Below, in pieces: positions 53,216 through 61,437 of a stretch of DNA of 64,000 nt. The stretch comes from Lysobacter_L cavernae (lineage in GTDB: Bacteria > Pseudomonadota > Gammaproteobacteria > Xanthomonadales > Xanthomonadaceae). The notes below the pieces were generated by a model. It was not told where the DNA came from, ran no database searches, and saw nothing but the letters and a program-made list of their open reading frames with translations. The DNA lies in the NCBI RefSeq assembly GCF_042648505.1, contig NZ_JBHRXK010000001.1, positions 248,001 to 312,000 of the forward strand. Reading direction: 5' to 3'. The first letter of the stretch is position 1, and every line of letters starts with the position of its first letter. The translations under genes were made by a program, and so were the position numbers.

Positions 53216-54511
53216 TCATGGCGCTCCTGCCGGGATGGTGTGGTGGTCGAGCATCCAGCGGCGTTTCTCCAGGATCTTGTCGGCGCGGCGGTCGAGTTCG
53301 GCCGCGGCCTCGTCGACTGTCAGGTGACCGTTGGCCAACTGTTCGCCGACCAGTTTGATCTCGTTGGCGATGCGCTCCCACTCCGGTACCTTGGGCACCG
53401 GCCGTGCGCGCTCGAGCTGGTCGCGAAACGCACGTGCGTACTCGTCGCCGGCCAGCGCAGGCACATTCCAGGTGCTGCGTCGCGGCGGCAGGTTGCCGGT
53501 CAGGCCGTGGAAGCGCGCCTGCACCTGCGGCTCGGACAGGTAGGCGATCAACTTCCACGCCGCATCCTGGCGCTGCGAGCTGCGGAACAGAACGAAACTG
53601 GCGCCACCGGCCACCGAAGCACCTGGCCCGTGTTCGCCCGGCAGCGGCATCGTCATCCACGAGGACTGCAAGGCCGGAGGCAGGCGCTTGCGGAATTCGG
53701 CGATGTTCCACGGGCCGTTGAGGTAGAAGCTGAAATAGCCACGACCGAATTCATTCCAGACATTGGCGATCTGGGTGTTGCTTGCCAGCGGCGCCCACTT
53801 CCGATCGAAGATCTCACGGTAGAAAGCCAGCGAGCGCTTGAAACCCGGGCTGCGGAAGTTGCCGTAACGGCCGGCGTCGCGCAACAGCGGTTCGGGTGCC
53901 TGGATGCCCAGGTTCAATAGAGGCTCGGCTTCGTTGAGCGGCAGCAACGCGGCGTAGCGGTCCGGGCCGACCTCGCGCTTGATCGCCGCCATCGCCACTT
54001 TCCATTCCTCCCAGTTGACCGGTGGTCGTTCGATGCCGGCTTGCGCGAGCAGATCACGGCGATAGAACGGCAAGCGGGTCTCGACATACCACGGCACGGC
54101 ATACACCTGGCCGCCGATCACGCCGGTGTCCCAGGCGCCGGTAAAGTAATCGTGCGCTTGCAACGCCGGCGTCTGCGTGAGCCGCGCATCGAGCGGCACC
54201 AGGGCATCGAGCAGCGCGAACTCGGATACCCAGGTGTTGCCGATCGCGCAGACATCGGGCAACGAGTCGCCAGCGAAGGCGGTCAGCAGCTTCTCGTGCG
54301 AAGAGATCAGCGGCATCTGCTGCACGACGACGCGGATGTCCGGATGACGGCGCTCGAATTCCGGAATCAACTGGGTGACGACCTCGCCCTCGAAGCCCAT
54401 CGCCCAGAAGCGCACCACCTCGCGGTCGTCGGCCTGCCGTGCGCACGCAGCCAGCAGCACGGCGGCCAGCAGCACCAGCAAGCGACAGGGCCAGTCGCGC
54501 ATCAACTGCAT
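53216..54511 (-). CDS. Sugar ABC transporter substrate-binding lipoprotein
   Basis: 431 residues from ATG 54511, one base after the GH144-like stop, with CGGAG at 4-5 nt. The lipoprotein signal ends in VLLAAC. The mature part is an extracellular-solute-binding protein family 1 (MalE-like) fold: REVVRFWAMGFEGEVVTQLIPEFE, GDSLPDVCAIGNTWVSEF and the sugar-site loop FYLNGPWNIAEF. In Gram-negative cells such lipoproteins sit on the inner membrane and hand oligosaccharides to the permeases. Spacing shows it belongs to one operon with the GH144-like enzyme before it and the permeases after it. Ligand unknown; a glucan oligosaccharide is inferred. Confidence 0.92.
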   Translation of the reverse strand: MQLMRDWPCRLLVLLAAVLLAACARQADDREVVRFWAMGFEGEVVTQLIPEFERRHPDIRVVVQQMPLISSHEKLLTAFAGDSLPDVCAIGNTWVSEFALLDALVPLDARLTQTPALQAHDYFTGAWDTGVIGGQVYAVPWYVETRLPFYRRDLLAQAGIERPPVNWEEWKVAMAAIKREVGPDRYAALLPLNEAEPLLNLGIQAPEPLLRDAGRYGNFRSPGFKRSLAFYREIFDRKWAPLASNTQIANVWNEFGRGYFSFYLNGPWNIAEFRKRLPPALQSSWMTMPLPGEHGPGASVAGGASFVLFRSSQRQDAAWKLIAYLSEPQVQARFHGLTGNLPPRRSTWNVPALAGDEYARAFRDQLERARPVPKVPEWERIANEIKLVGEQLANGHLTVDEAAAELDRRADKILEKRRWMLDHHTIPAGAP

Positions 54512-54512
54512 G

Positions 54513-56126
54513 TCACTCCGGCTGCGGCGGCTTGGGTGTTTGCGTGCTGGCACGCGGAACCCGCGACTCCGCCTCGCCCAGGGCCCGCGCCGTCGCCGCA
54601 TCCTTCTCGGCCTGGGTCTGCGGCTGCTGTGGCTTGGCTTCGCCCTTCGGTTCCAGCCAGCCGCCCGTGAACCCCGCCTTCTCGAGTCCGGCGCGGATGT
54701 AGGGATTGCGCTTCATCACGTTCCAGACAAAGTCGCTGCGGTAGTTGCTGATCATCGCCAGGATCGGGCCCTGGTCGATGCCGATGTAATCACTGGCCAC
54801 CCAGCCCGCGCCCGGCACCAGGCGACCGGTCTTGAGCGGGATGTCGTAGTTGAAACTCGGGTTGAACGAGTCGAGAAAACCGTAGCTGGAGTACAGGTAC
54901 TCGCCATAGCGCTTGTGCAGCTCGACGGTGGTCGGGATGACGATCTCCGGTGCGAACGGCAGCGAGGCGATCGCCGCGGTCGGCGCGATCGTGCCGTCGT
55001 CGAAGGTGTCGCTCAGGCCGGCGCCGCGCGCGGAGTAATGGCGGAACTGGCGCTGCTCGCCGCGGTACGGCTGCAAGGTCTGCTGCGGCCCGTCGCTGGC
55101 GGTCAGGCCCCAGACTTCCGGGCCATAGTCCTCCCATTTCATCGGGTTGGCGATCGCGTAGGCGCGCTGGGCGTAAGCCGCGCGGCGGCTGTTGACGAAG
55201 TAGTCGATGCCGCGCTCGCGCATGTAGGCGTCCTGGATGCCGCGGAAATCGATCCAGACATGGCTGTACTGATGGCCGAACAGCGGGCCGAAGGCCAGGA
55301 ACTCCTCGCCCTGGTACACGCCCCAGGACTCGTTGTAGGTGCGCGCCCATACCGTCCAGGTGTCGGCACTGACCGGGTGCGTCGGCGAGGCCAGCGCCAG
55401 CACGTACAGCATCATCGCCTCGTTGTAGCCCATCCAGTCGTGCTGGATGAAGCCACTCTCCGGGAACCAGCCCATCGAGATCAACGGCTTGTTCTTCTGC
55501 AACCAGGTCCAGTCGACGCGCCGGTACAGCTCGTCGGCCAGCGCACGGATCTGCTTCTCGCGCGGCTCGTCGCGATCGTAATAGGACTGCGTGAACAGCA
55601 CGCCCATCATCAGCAACGCGGTGTCCACACTCGACAGCTCGACCCAGCTGTCGTAGCGGTGGCCGTTCTGCATGTCGAGGAAGTGGTAGTAGAAGCCCTG
55701 GTACGCACCCTTGCCGGTGGCCTGCGGCCCGGACGGCAGGTCGCGGAAGAACTTCAGCGTGGTCAGGGTGCGGTCGACCGCCTGGTTGCGGCTGACCCAG
55801 CCGTTCTCGATGCCGATCGGGTACGCAGTCAGCGCGAAGCCGACCGAGGCGATGCTGGCGAACGGACGCGAGGGGAACCGGTCCGGCGTCAGGCCGTTCT
55901 GTTCATTCGTGGTGTCCCAGAAAAACTGGAACGTGCGCTTCTCGATATCACGGAACAGCGGCGGCAGCTCCGGCTTGGTCGCCTTCAGCGGCTCGATCTG
56001 CACCGGCGACGAGTCCGCCACCGGATACGTCATCGATTCCGGCTCGCTCTGCCGGCAACCCGCAACCACCACGAGCACCGCCACCAGCGATGCAGTCCCC
56101 AAACTGCGTCGGAATGAATCGAACAT
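54513..56126 (-). CDS. GH144-like (glycoamylase-domain) endoglucanase lipoprotein
   Basis: 537 residues from ATG 56126; a GTG at 56159 is the only alternative and adds 11 residues. The lipoprotein signal ends in VVVAGC. The body (about 55-480) is the (alpha/alpha)6 'glycoamylase' domain seen in GH144 beta-1,2-glucanases and in cyclic beta-1,2-glucan synthases, with FRDIEKRTFQFFWDTTNEQNG, GFALTAYPIGIENGW, FPESGFIQHDWMGYNEA and GHQYSHVWIDFRGIQD. The C-terminal 55 residues are a Gln/Pro/Ala-rich tail. It would cut polymeric glucan to oligosaccharides at the cell surface or periplasm for the importer. The beta-1,2 specificity is family-based and unverified. Confidence 0.78.
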   Translation of the reverse strand: MFDSFRRSLGTASLVAVLVVVAGCRQSEPESMTYPVADSSPVQIEPLKATKPELPPLFRDIEKRTFQFFWDTTNEQNGLTPDRFPSRPFASIASVGFALTAYPIGIENGWVSRNQAVDRTLTTLKFFRDLPSGPQATGKGAYQGFYYHFLDMQNGHRYDSWVELSSVDTALLMMGVLFTQSYYDRDEPREKQIRALADELYRRVDWTWLQKNKPLISMGWFPESGFIQHDWMGYNEAMMLYVLALASPTHPVSADTWTVWARTYNESWGVYQGEEFLAFGPLFGHQYSHVWIDFRGIQDAYMRERGIDYFVNSRRAAYAQRAYAIANPMKWEDYGPEVWGLTASDGPQQTLQPYRGEQRQFRHYSARGAGLSDTFDDGTIAPTAAIASLPFAPEIVIPTTVELHKRYGEYLYSSYGFLDSFNPSFNYDIPLKTGRLVPGAGWVASDYIGIDQGPILAMISNYRSDFVWNVMKRNPYIRAGLEKAGFTGGWLEPKGEAKPQQPQTQAEKDAATARALGEAESRVPRASTQTPKPPQPE

Positions 56127-56170
56127 CACCACGCCATGAAGTGTATGGAAAGGAAGCACCGACGGGGGAC

Positions 56171-56202
56171 CGCCGGCCGCCCGACGAGGTGGGCGGCCGG
56201 CG
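56171..56202 (-). other. GC-rich hairpin between the TonB receptor and GH144-like genes
   Basis: CGCCGGCCGCCC (56171-56182) and GGGCGGCCGGCG (56191-56202) pair perfectly over 12 bp around an 8-nt loop. It starts 8 nt after the receptor stop. The lack of a T-run suggests a partial terminator or RNA-stability element that would lower expression of the enzyme/importer genes relative to the receptor. Confidence 0.6.
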
Positions 56203-56210
56203 ATCGCACG

Positions 56211-59186
56211 TCAGAAGTTGAAGCCCAGCGACAGCTTGAAGGTACGGGTCGGCAGCATCTGCGTGTTGGGTGTGCCAAAGTTGCTGTTGGCGACGATGGC
56301 TTGCTGTTGATCATCCCAGCCACCGTACCAATCGTCGTAACCGCTGTAGTTGGCCCAGTCGAACACGTTCAGCACGTCGCCACGCACCCACATCTTGAAG
56401 CCGGTGCCGGTATCGAAATCCTTCATCACCGCCAGATCGAACTGCTTGAAGCCCAGCGTGCCGTCGGGCTTGTACTGGTCGATGAAGCAGTTGTCCCGCT
56501 GGTCGACATTGAAGCAGTTGGTGCCATAACGCGGCGCCTGCGAAGCCAGCGTGAGCTTGCCCGAGAACGTCATGCCCCACGGGCCGTCGTAGATGCCGGT
56601 GCCGACCAGACGGTGCTCGGGCACCGCGGCATCGTGCCAGCCGTAGTCGGCCAGGGTCGGGTAATCCAGCGAGAACACCTCCGGCGATTGACGCATTTCG
56701 CGGGCGTCGGCGTAGGTATAGGCGAAGGTCACGCCCCAGCCCGACTCGGCCGTGTACGGCTTCTCGGCCTTCAGGTACAGCGAGGTGGTCTTGGTCTCCA
56801 GGCCGTTGGTGCCCAGGATCAGGTTGCCGAAGGGAGCGAAGCCCTGGCCCCAGGGCTGGCCCCAGTTGAAACCGGGACGGAAAAACGTGCCGTCAGGGAG
56901 GCGATTGCCCAGCAGGAAAGCGAAACCGTCGTGGCTCTCGACGTACGAGACGGTCACGTCGGTCAGCCATTCGCCGACCGCATTGCGCATGCCCAGGCTG
57001 AACTGGTCGGAGTACGGCGTCTTGATGTTGTTGTCGAGCACGAACACTTCGCGACCGGCACCGGTCTGCGAGGCCAGCGTGGCCAGCACCGCCGGATCAA
57101 AATACGCCGGGTTCCAGTCGATGCAGGTGGTATCGACACGCGGGCAGCTGCCGTCGGCACGGCGGAAATCGAAATCCGAGGCCGGGAACGTCGCCTTGGT
57201 GACCTCCAGCTGCAGCCAGTCGAACAGGTTGCGGTCGTAGGCGCGGCCGGCACCGCCGTAGATCACGTGCTGCTGGTCGGCGTTGAGGTCGTAGGAAAAG
57301 CCCACGCGCGGCTGCCAGCCGTCCTTGAAGGATTTACGGTTGTTGCCGGTGCTGATGTAGTTCTCGACGTTGACGCCCGAGCCCGGGTTGTTGAGCGCGG
57401 TCGAGGAGCGCAACGCCGCCGCCACGTCAGCCGGCGTGGTGTAGTCGAGGTAAGTCGGGCTTTCCTCGTAGTCGTAGCGCAGGCCGAGGTTGACGATCAG
57501 CCTGTCGTTGACCTCCCAGTCATCCTGCACGTAGAAGCCGTACTGCTTGTTGGCCGACTCGGCGCTGCCGTCGCCGACGCCCGGCAGCGCGGTGCCGAAC
57601 TTGACGTGGATCGGCTGGGTCAGGCTGCCGTTGATGTTGTAGGTGAACTGCGGGTAGTACGGCTGCCGCTCGGCCGCACTGACCTTCACGTCCTTGTACT
57701 TCATGCCCATCTTGAGCGTGTGGCCCTGCCAGCCGGTGAAAGTCAGGTCGTCCTGGAAGCCCCAGCCCTCCTGCCCCTTGTCCTGGAAGTCGGAGCCGGC
57801 ACCGCGGCGGATGATGACGTCGTTGAAATTGGTGCCGTCGCTGAGGATGTAGGCGATGCCTCCGTTCAACGGGCTCGGGTTGTACGAGGCGTCCTCGTAG
57901 GTGATGTGCGCATCGTTGAGCCAGGCACCGTTGCTGTACTGGTAGCGCAGGTCGGCGCGGGTTTCCTCGTTGAGCTTGGCGGTGGCGTAGCTGGGCAGGT
58001 TCTGTCCGCCGATGCCGGTCAACTCGCTCTCGTCGCGGTACTTGCCGGTCAGTTCGAAGTAGTGGTTCTCGCCGATCAGCCAGTCGACCTTGCCGAAGTA
58101 CAGGTCCTCCTTGAACGGCGCCGTGTACAGGCCGGTGCCCGCCTCCTGCTGCACGATCGACGGCAGGCGGTCGATGGTGTAGCCGCGCCCCGGCGTCAAC
58201 GTGCGCGGCGATTCGTACTCCTTGGCCTCGTAGGACAGGAAGAAATGCGCCTGGTCACGCAGGATCGGGCCGCCGAAGGTCGCGCCGTACTGCGTCTCCT
58301 TGGTTTCGACCTTGTCGTCATTGCGCTCCTCGAACACCGTCGGCGTGCGCCAGTCGGTCGCGGTGTGGTCCCAGAAGAAGCTGCCTTCGAAATTGTTGGT
58401 GCCCGATCGCGTGGTGGCGACGATCGCGGCACTGCTGAGCTGGTCGTACTCGGCCTTGTAGTTCTGGGTGATGACCTTGTACTCGCCGATGGCCGACTGC
58501 GGGAACGGGTTGCCGCGGCTGGAGTCCTGGCCGCTGATGCCGCCACGCAACACGTAGTCCTTCTGGCCGACACCGTCGATGTAGACGTTGATGCCGTTGG
58601 CGTTCTGCGCGCCGGACTTGATCCTCGTCGAGCCTTCGCTGCCGGTCTCGAACGCCACACCCGGCGCCAGGTCGGCAAAGGCGAGGAAGTTGCGCGTGCC
58701 CTGCGGCAGCGACTCGATCTGCTTGTGGGTGACGTAGGTGGCGATTTCCGAGGTCTTGACCTCCGCCAGCACCTCACTGGTCACGGTGACGGCATCGACC
58801 GTGGTCGCGTCCGCAACCGGGCCGGTCTCGGCGACGCCGCCGGTGGCCAGGTTCAAGGTGGCGGTCTGGCCGACCTGGACAGTCACGGTCTTGCTCGTGG
58901 TCTGGCCATCGGCCTGCACGTCGATGCGGTAGGTGCCCGGCGGCAGGCCGCCGACGTTGTAGTTGCCGCCGACCGCCTGCACCTTGCGGCTCAGGCCGGT
59001 GGCGACGTTGGTGGCCGTCACCGACGCCTCACCGGCTGGCGCGGAATCGACCGTGACCTGGCCGCGGATGGTGGCCGCGGTGCTTTGCGCGAAGGCCATC
59101 GGCGCGGTCATCGCCAGGCAACTGGCGAGCGCGCAGGCCAACAGTTTGGGGGTGGGCCGTTGACGGGGGAATTTGCGGGGCTGCAT
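56211..59186 (-). CDS. TonB-dependent outer-membrane receptor (Oar-like, with CarboxypepD-regulatory domain)
   Basis: 991 residues from ATG 59186 with AGAGGA 6 nt upstream; earlier in-frame starts lie between the operator and the ribosome site. The signal peptide ends in PMAFAQ. Residues about 35-110 form a carboxypeptidase-regulatory-like beta-sandwich (ATIRGQVTVDSAPAGEASVTA), followed by a plug domain (DAVTVTSEVLAEV) and a large beta-barrel ending in FKLSLGFNF with the terminal Phe expected of outer-membrane proteins. Its upstream site TGTAAACGATTCCA links it to LacI control. It would import glucan oligosaccharides across the outer membrane using TonB energy. The substrate is inferred from its neighbours. 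Confidence 0.9.
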   Translation of the reverse strand: MQPRKFPRQRPTPKLLACALASCLAMTAPMAFAQSTAATIRGQVTVDSAPAGEASVTATNVATGLSRKVQAVGGNYNVGGLPPGTYRIDVQADGQTTSKTVTVQVGQTATLNLATGGVAETGPVADATTVDAVTVTSEVLAEVKTSEIATYVTHKQIESLPQGTRNFLAFADLAPGVAFETGSEGSTRIKSGAQNANGINVYIDGVGQKDYVLRGGISGQDSSRGNPFPQSAIGEYKVITQNYKAEYDQLSSAAIVATTRSGTNNFEGSFFWDHTATDWRTPTVFEERNDDKVETKETQYGATFGGPILRDQAHFFLSYEAKEYESPRTLTPGRGYTIDRLPSIVQQEAGTGLYTAPFKEDLYFGKVDWLIGENHYFELTGKYRDESELTGIGGQNLPSYATAKLNEETRADLRYQYSNGAWLNDAHITYEDASYNPSPLNGGIAYILSDGTNFNDVIIRRGAGSDFQDKGQEGWGFQDDLTFTGWQGHTLKMGMKYKDVKVSAAERQPYYPQFTYNINGSLTQPIHVKFGTALPGVGDGSAESANKQYGFYVQDDWEVNDRLIVNLGLRYDYEESPTYLDYTTPADVAAALRSSTALNNPGSGVNVENYISTGNNRKSFKDGWQPRVGFSYDLNADQQHVIYGGAGRAYDRNLFDWLQLEVTKATFPASDFDFRRADGSCPRVDTTCIDWNPAYFDPAVLATLASQTGAGREVFVLDNNIKTPYSDQFSLGMRNAVGEWLTDVTVSYVESHDGFAFLLGNRLPDGTFFRPGFNWGQPWGQGFAPFGNLILGTNGLETKTTSLYLKAEKPYTAESGWGVTFAYTYADAREMRQSPEVFSLDYPTLADYGWHDAAVPEHRLVGTGIYDGPWGMTFSGKLTLASQAPRYGTNCFNVDQRDNCFIDQYKPDGTLGFKQFDLAVMKDFDTGTGFKMWVRGDVLNVFDWANYSGYDDWYGGWDDQQQAIVANSNFGTPNTQMLPTRTFKLSLGFNF

Positions 59187-59221
59187 ATGCTTTCCTCTCT
59201 CCAAGAAGCACTCGAGCTGAC

Positions 59222-59235
59222 TGGAATCGTTTACA
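59222..59235 (-). promoter_or_regulatory. LacI-type operator upstream of the TonB receptor
   Basis: On the minus strand it reads TGTAAACGATTCCA, 36 bp before the receptor ATG. It shares 12 of 14 bases with the lacI-upstream site TGTAAACGTTTTCA and keeps the central CG and the outer TG/CA. The position suits repression of receptor transcription. Confidence 0.75.
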
Positions 59236-59269
59236 TCAGGGAACAAAGAGAAACCCAGGAAGCGGTTTC

Positions 59270-60304
59270 TCAGAACCGGGGATCGGGTCGGGGCATGACG
59301 GACGCGGCGCCACTGGACTCGCGCACGCTCAGTTCGGGGACCAGCGCCAGCGCGCCGGTGGCCGGCAACGCTTCCCCTGCGATCTGCACGATCAACTGGC
59401 GGGCGGCGCGCGCGCCGAGTTCAGCGATGTTGACCCGCATCGTGGTCAGGCTGGGATGGACGTAGCGGGCCAGCGGGATGTCATCGAACCCGGCCAGGGC
59501 GATGTCGCCCGGGACGCGCGCACCGGCTTGCGCGAAGGCGAACAAACAGCCCAGCGCCATCATGTCGTTGGCTGCGAACACCGCATCGGGCCGCTCCGCC
59601 GCCGCCAGCACCTCACGACCGGCACGGTGGCCGGAGGCTTCATCGAAATCGCCCGGCAGCACCCACGGTTCGGCATCAGGAACCAGCCGTGCCAGTGCAT
59701 CGCGGTAGCCACGCAGGCGCTCGTGCGCATCGAAGTTGTCCGCCGGCCCGCCGATGAAGGCGATGCGGCGGTGGCCGCAGGCGACCAGGTGCTCGACCAT
59801 CGCCACCGCGCCGCCGTAGTTGTCGACACCCAGCGCGGTGATGTCGGGGCTCGCGTTCTGGCTGTTGATCACCACTCGCGGCAGCGACGCTTCCAGATGG
59901 TCGCCCAGCACCGTGGGTGCCGCCACGTAAGGCGACATCACCAGCAGGCCGTCGACGCGGCCGCGCATCGCTCGCAGGGCCGCGCCCTGCTCGTCCGGGT
60001 TGCCGTGGTAGCTGGAGACCAGCAGGTGCAGCCGGTGCTGGCGCGCGACCTGGTCGATGCCGCGCATCAGCTCGGAGAAGAATTCGCCGTGCAGGTCCGG
60101 CAGCACCACGCCCAGGGTCTGGGTGCGGCGGCTGCTGAGGCTGCGGGCAGCGGCATGCGGGGTGTAGCGCAGGTCGTTGGCGGCGGCCAGGACCCGGTTG
60201 CGCACTTCCTCGGCCACGTTACCGTGCCCATTCAGGGCCCGCGACACCGTGGCAACCGACACCTGCGCCACGCGTGCGACATCTTTGATGGTTACGCTCG
60301 CCAC
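59270..60304 (-). CDS. LacI-family transcriptional repressor of the sugar locus
   Basis: 344 residues, GTG start with GGAGGG about 10 nt upstream. The LacI HTH is TIKDVARVAQVSVATVSRALNG (about residues 5-26), the hinge follows (AAARSLSSRRTQTLG), and the rest is a periplasmic-binding-protein-like sensor (FFSELMRGIDQVARQHRLHLL, SVRESS at the end). It reads into the TonB receptor gene, 83 nt away. Three matching sites (44760, 59222, 60342) suggest it represses itself, the receptor operon, and the bglA/ATPase divergon. The inducer is likely a glucan-derived oligosaccharide; the sequence does not show which. Confidence 0.92.
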   Translation of the reverse strand: MASVTIKDVARVAQVSVATVSRALNGHGNVAEEVRNRVLAAANDLRYTPHAAARSLSSRRTQTLGVVLPDLHGEFFSELMRGIDQVARQHRLHLLVSSYHGNPDEQGAALRAMRGRVDGLLVMSPYVAAPTVLGDHLEASLPRVVINSQNASPDITALGVDNYGGAVAMVEHLVACGHRRIAFIGGPADNFDAHERLRGYRDALARLVPDAEPWVLPGDFDEASGHRAGREVLAAAERPDAVFAANDMMALGCLFAFAQAGARVPGDIALAGFDDIPLARYVHPSLTTMRVNIAELGARAARQLIVQIAGEALPATGALALVPELSVRESSGAASVMPRPDPRF

Positions 60305-60341
60305 GTCGTCACTGCCCTCCGCGGTTTGAAGCGGGGCCGAC

Positions 60342-60355
60342 TGTAAACGTTTTCA
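60342..60355 (+). promoter_or_regulatory. LacI-type operator upstream of lacI (autoregulation)
   Basis: TGTAAACGTTTTCA lies 38 bp upstream of the lacI GTG. It is an imperfect palindrome around CG (TG.AAACGTTT.CA), the usual LacI-family form. It matches the bglA site at 13 of 14 positions. Confidence 0.8.
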
Positions 60356-60400
60356 AACACAAGTGTAAAGCGCACGTTATCGAACTGTGCGATCGCTCGG

Positions 60401-60423
60401 AAAAGCCCGTACAACGGGCTTTT
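60401..60423. terminator. Bidirectional intrinsic terminator downstream of bolA
   Basis: AAAAGCCCGT and ACGGGCTTTT pair around ACA, with T-rich tails in both directions. On the minus strand it follows the bolA stop by 39 nt and so separates yciI-bolA from lacI. Confidence 0.88.
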
Positions 60424-60462
60424 GAGACGACAGGAAAATGCTGCGCCGCGACAAAGACCGGC

Positions 60463-60753
60463 TCAGGCCACTTCTTCCGGCGTGCGTGCCCGGATCGCCA
60501 GCGCGTGGATGTCCGTGTCCATCAACCCGCCGACCGCCGCATACACCGCCCGGTGCCGGGCGATCGGGCTGAGGCTGGCGAAGGCGGCACTGACGATGTC
60601 GACGCGGAAATGCCCGCGGCCATCGGCGGCGCCGGCATGGCCGGCATGGCGGTGGCTCTCGTCCTCGACCACCAGCAACTGCGGTGCCAGCGCGGCCTGC
60701 AGCGCCGCCTCGATCGCGGCGACGCGCTGCTCGCGCGGTAGCGCGGCGGTCAC
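60463..60753 (-). CDS. BolA-family protein
   Basis: 96 residues from a GTG at 60753, which overlaps the YciI-like stop as GTGA; AAGG lies upstream. The class-II KH-like BolA fold is visible: RVAAIEAALQAALAPQLLVVEDESHRH, FRVDIVSAAFASLSPIARHRAVYAAV and MDTDIHALAIRARTPEE. The conserved Ser-His of BolA (DESHRH) and the C-terminal His are iron-sulfur/glutaredoxin contacts in family members. BolA proteins act in morphology and iron-sulfur trafficking, often with monothiol glutaredoxins. A Gly/His/Ala-rich insert (HAGHAGAADGRG) is peculiar to this sequence. The pairing with yciI is a common arrangement in this group. Confidence 0.9.
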   Translation of the reverse strand: MTAALPREQRVAAIEAALQAALAPQLLVVEDESHRHAGHAGAADGRGHFRVDIVSAAFASLSPIARHRAVYAAVGGLMDTDIHALAIRARTPEEVA

Positions 60754-61049
60754 GGCAACACCTTGCGGAAAGGCCGCACCTCGACCCGCTGGTAGACGCC
60801 GGCCGCCACATACGGGTCGGCGTCGGCCCAGACGCGCGCGGCCTGCAGCGATTCGAATTCGGCGATGACCACGCTGCCGCTGAATCCAGCCGGGCCCGGG
60901 TCTTCGGCGTCGATCGCCGGGCACGGCCCGGCCAGCAGCAGGCGCCCTTCGTCGCGCAGCGCGGTCAGGCGTGCCAGATGCGCCGGCCGGGCCTGGGTGC
61001 GCTGGGGCAGCACGTCGTTGCCGTCATAGCCTTCGATCACATACCACAT
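60750..61049 (-). CDS. YciI-family protein
   Basis: 99 residues from ATG 61049 with AGGA upstream. The YciI/DGPF-like ferredoxin fold shows MWYVIEGYDG, RPAHLARLTALRDEGRLLLAGP, GSVVIAEFESLQAARVWADADPYVAAGVYQ. Family members have an active-site His-Asp pair (His in RPAHL, Asp in ADADPY) and resemble muconolactone isomerase, but their reaction in the cell is unknown. It is translationally coupled to bolA. Confidence 0.9.
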   Translation of the reverse strand: MWYVIEGYDGNDVLPQRTQARPAHLARLTALRDEGRLLLAGPCPAIDAEDPGPAGFSGSVVIAEFESLQAARVWADADPYVAAGVYQRVEVRPFRKVLP

Positions 61050-61437
61050 GCGGTTTCGTTTCCTGTCGCCCCGGCGGGGCCCACATGAATTGTAGCCAGT
61101 GCCCGCGCGCCACCCGCTGGACACGCCCCCGGCAAGTCCGTACCCTAGCCTGCAATTGCCCGAGGCTGGACGCAGCGGCCCGTCGCGACAGGTTCCCCCA
61201 CACCGTCGCCACGCACGCACCTCTCTAGTGCGTCGCTGCATTGCACGGCCCGCGCCCGCACCCCATCGATCTTCGCCGTCACGCCCCCGCGTGACGCGCA
61301 GGCCGGAGCCGTTCGGGCTTAGCACCGACTTCTAGCACCGACTCAAAGCAGGTCCGTTGCACCCGAATGGCGACCGCGCAAAGGCCGCCAGCACCGAAGC
61401 GATAGCAGTGCCGACGGCCCGGAGGGGCCGCTTCCGA
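61050..61437. other. 388-nt divergent intergenic region between yciI and scpA
   Basis: No gene is seen. The stretch must hold the promoters of yciI-bolA (minus) and scpA-scpB-rluB (plus). It contains an 11-bp direct repeat, TAGCACCGACT at 61320-61330 and 61333-61343, spaced 13 bp start to start, about 100 bp upstream of scpA. It also contains a GGAGGGG ribosome site for scpA near 61421. No tRNA-like or terminator-like structure was found. Confidence 0.6.

Noticed and set aside
54375..56117. A 580-codon plus-strand frame across the GH144-like gene
   Set aside because: Antisense shadow without recognisable motifs.
56136..59465. An 1109-codon open frame on the plus strand across the TonB receptor
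   Set aside because: Antisense shadow of the receptor; Val/Arg/Gly/Ala-rich with no domains and no ribosome site.
60366..60380. A fourth LacI-type site (TGTAAAGCGCACG) next to the lacI operator
   Set aside because: The right half does not match the consensus TTyCA, and the spacing is off.
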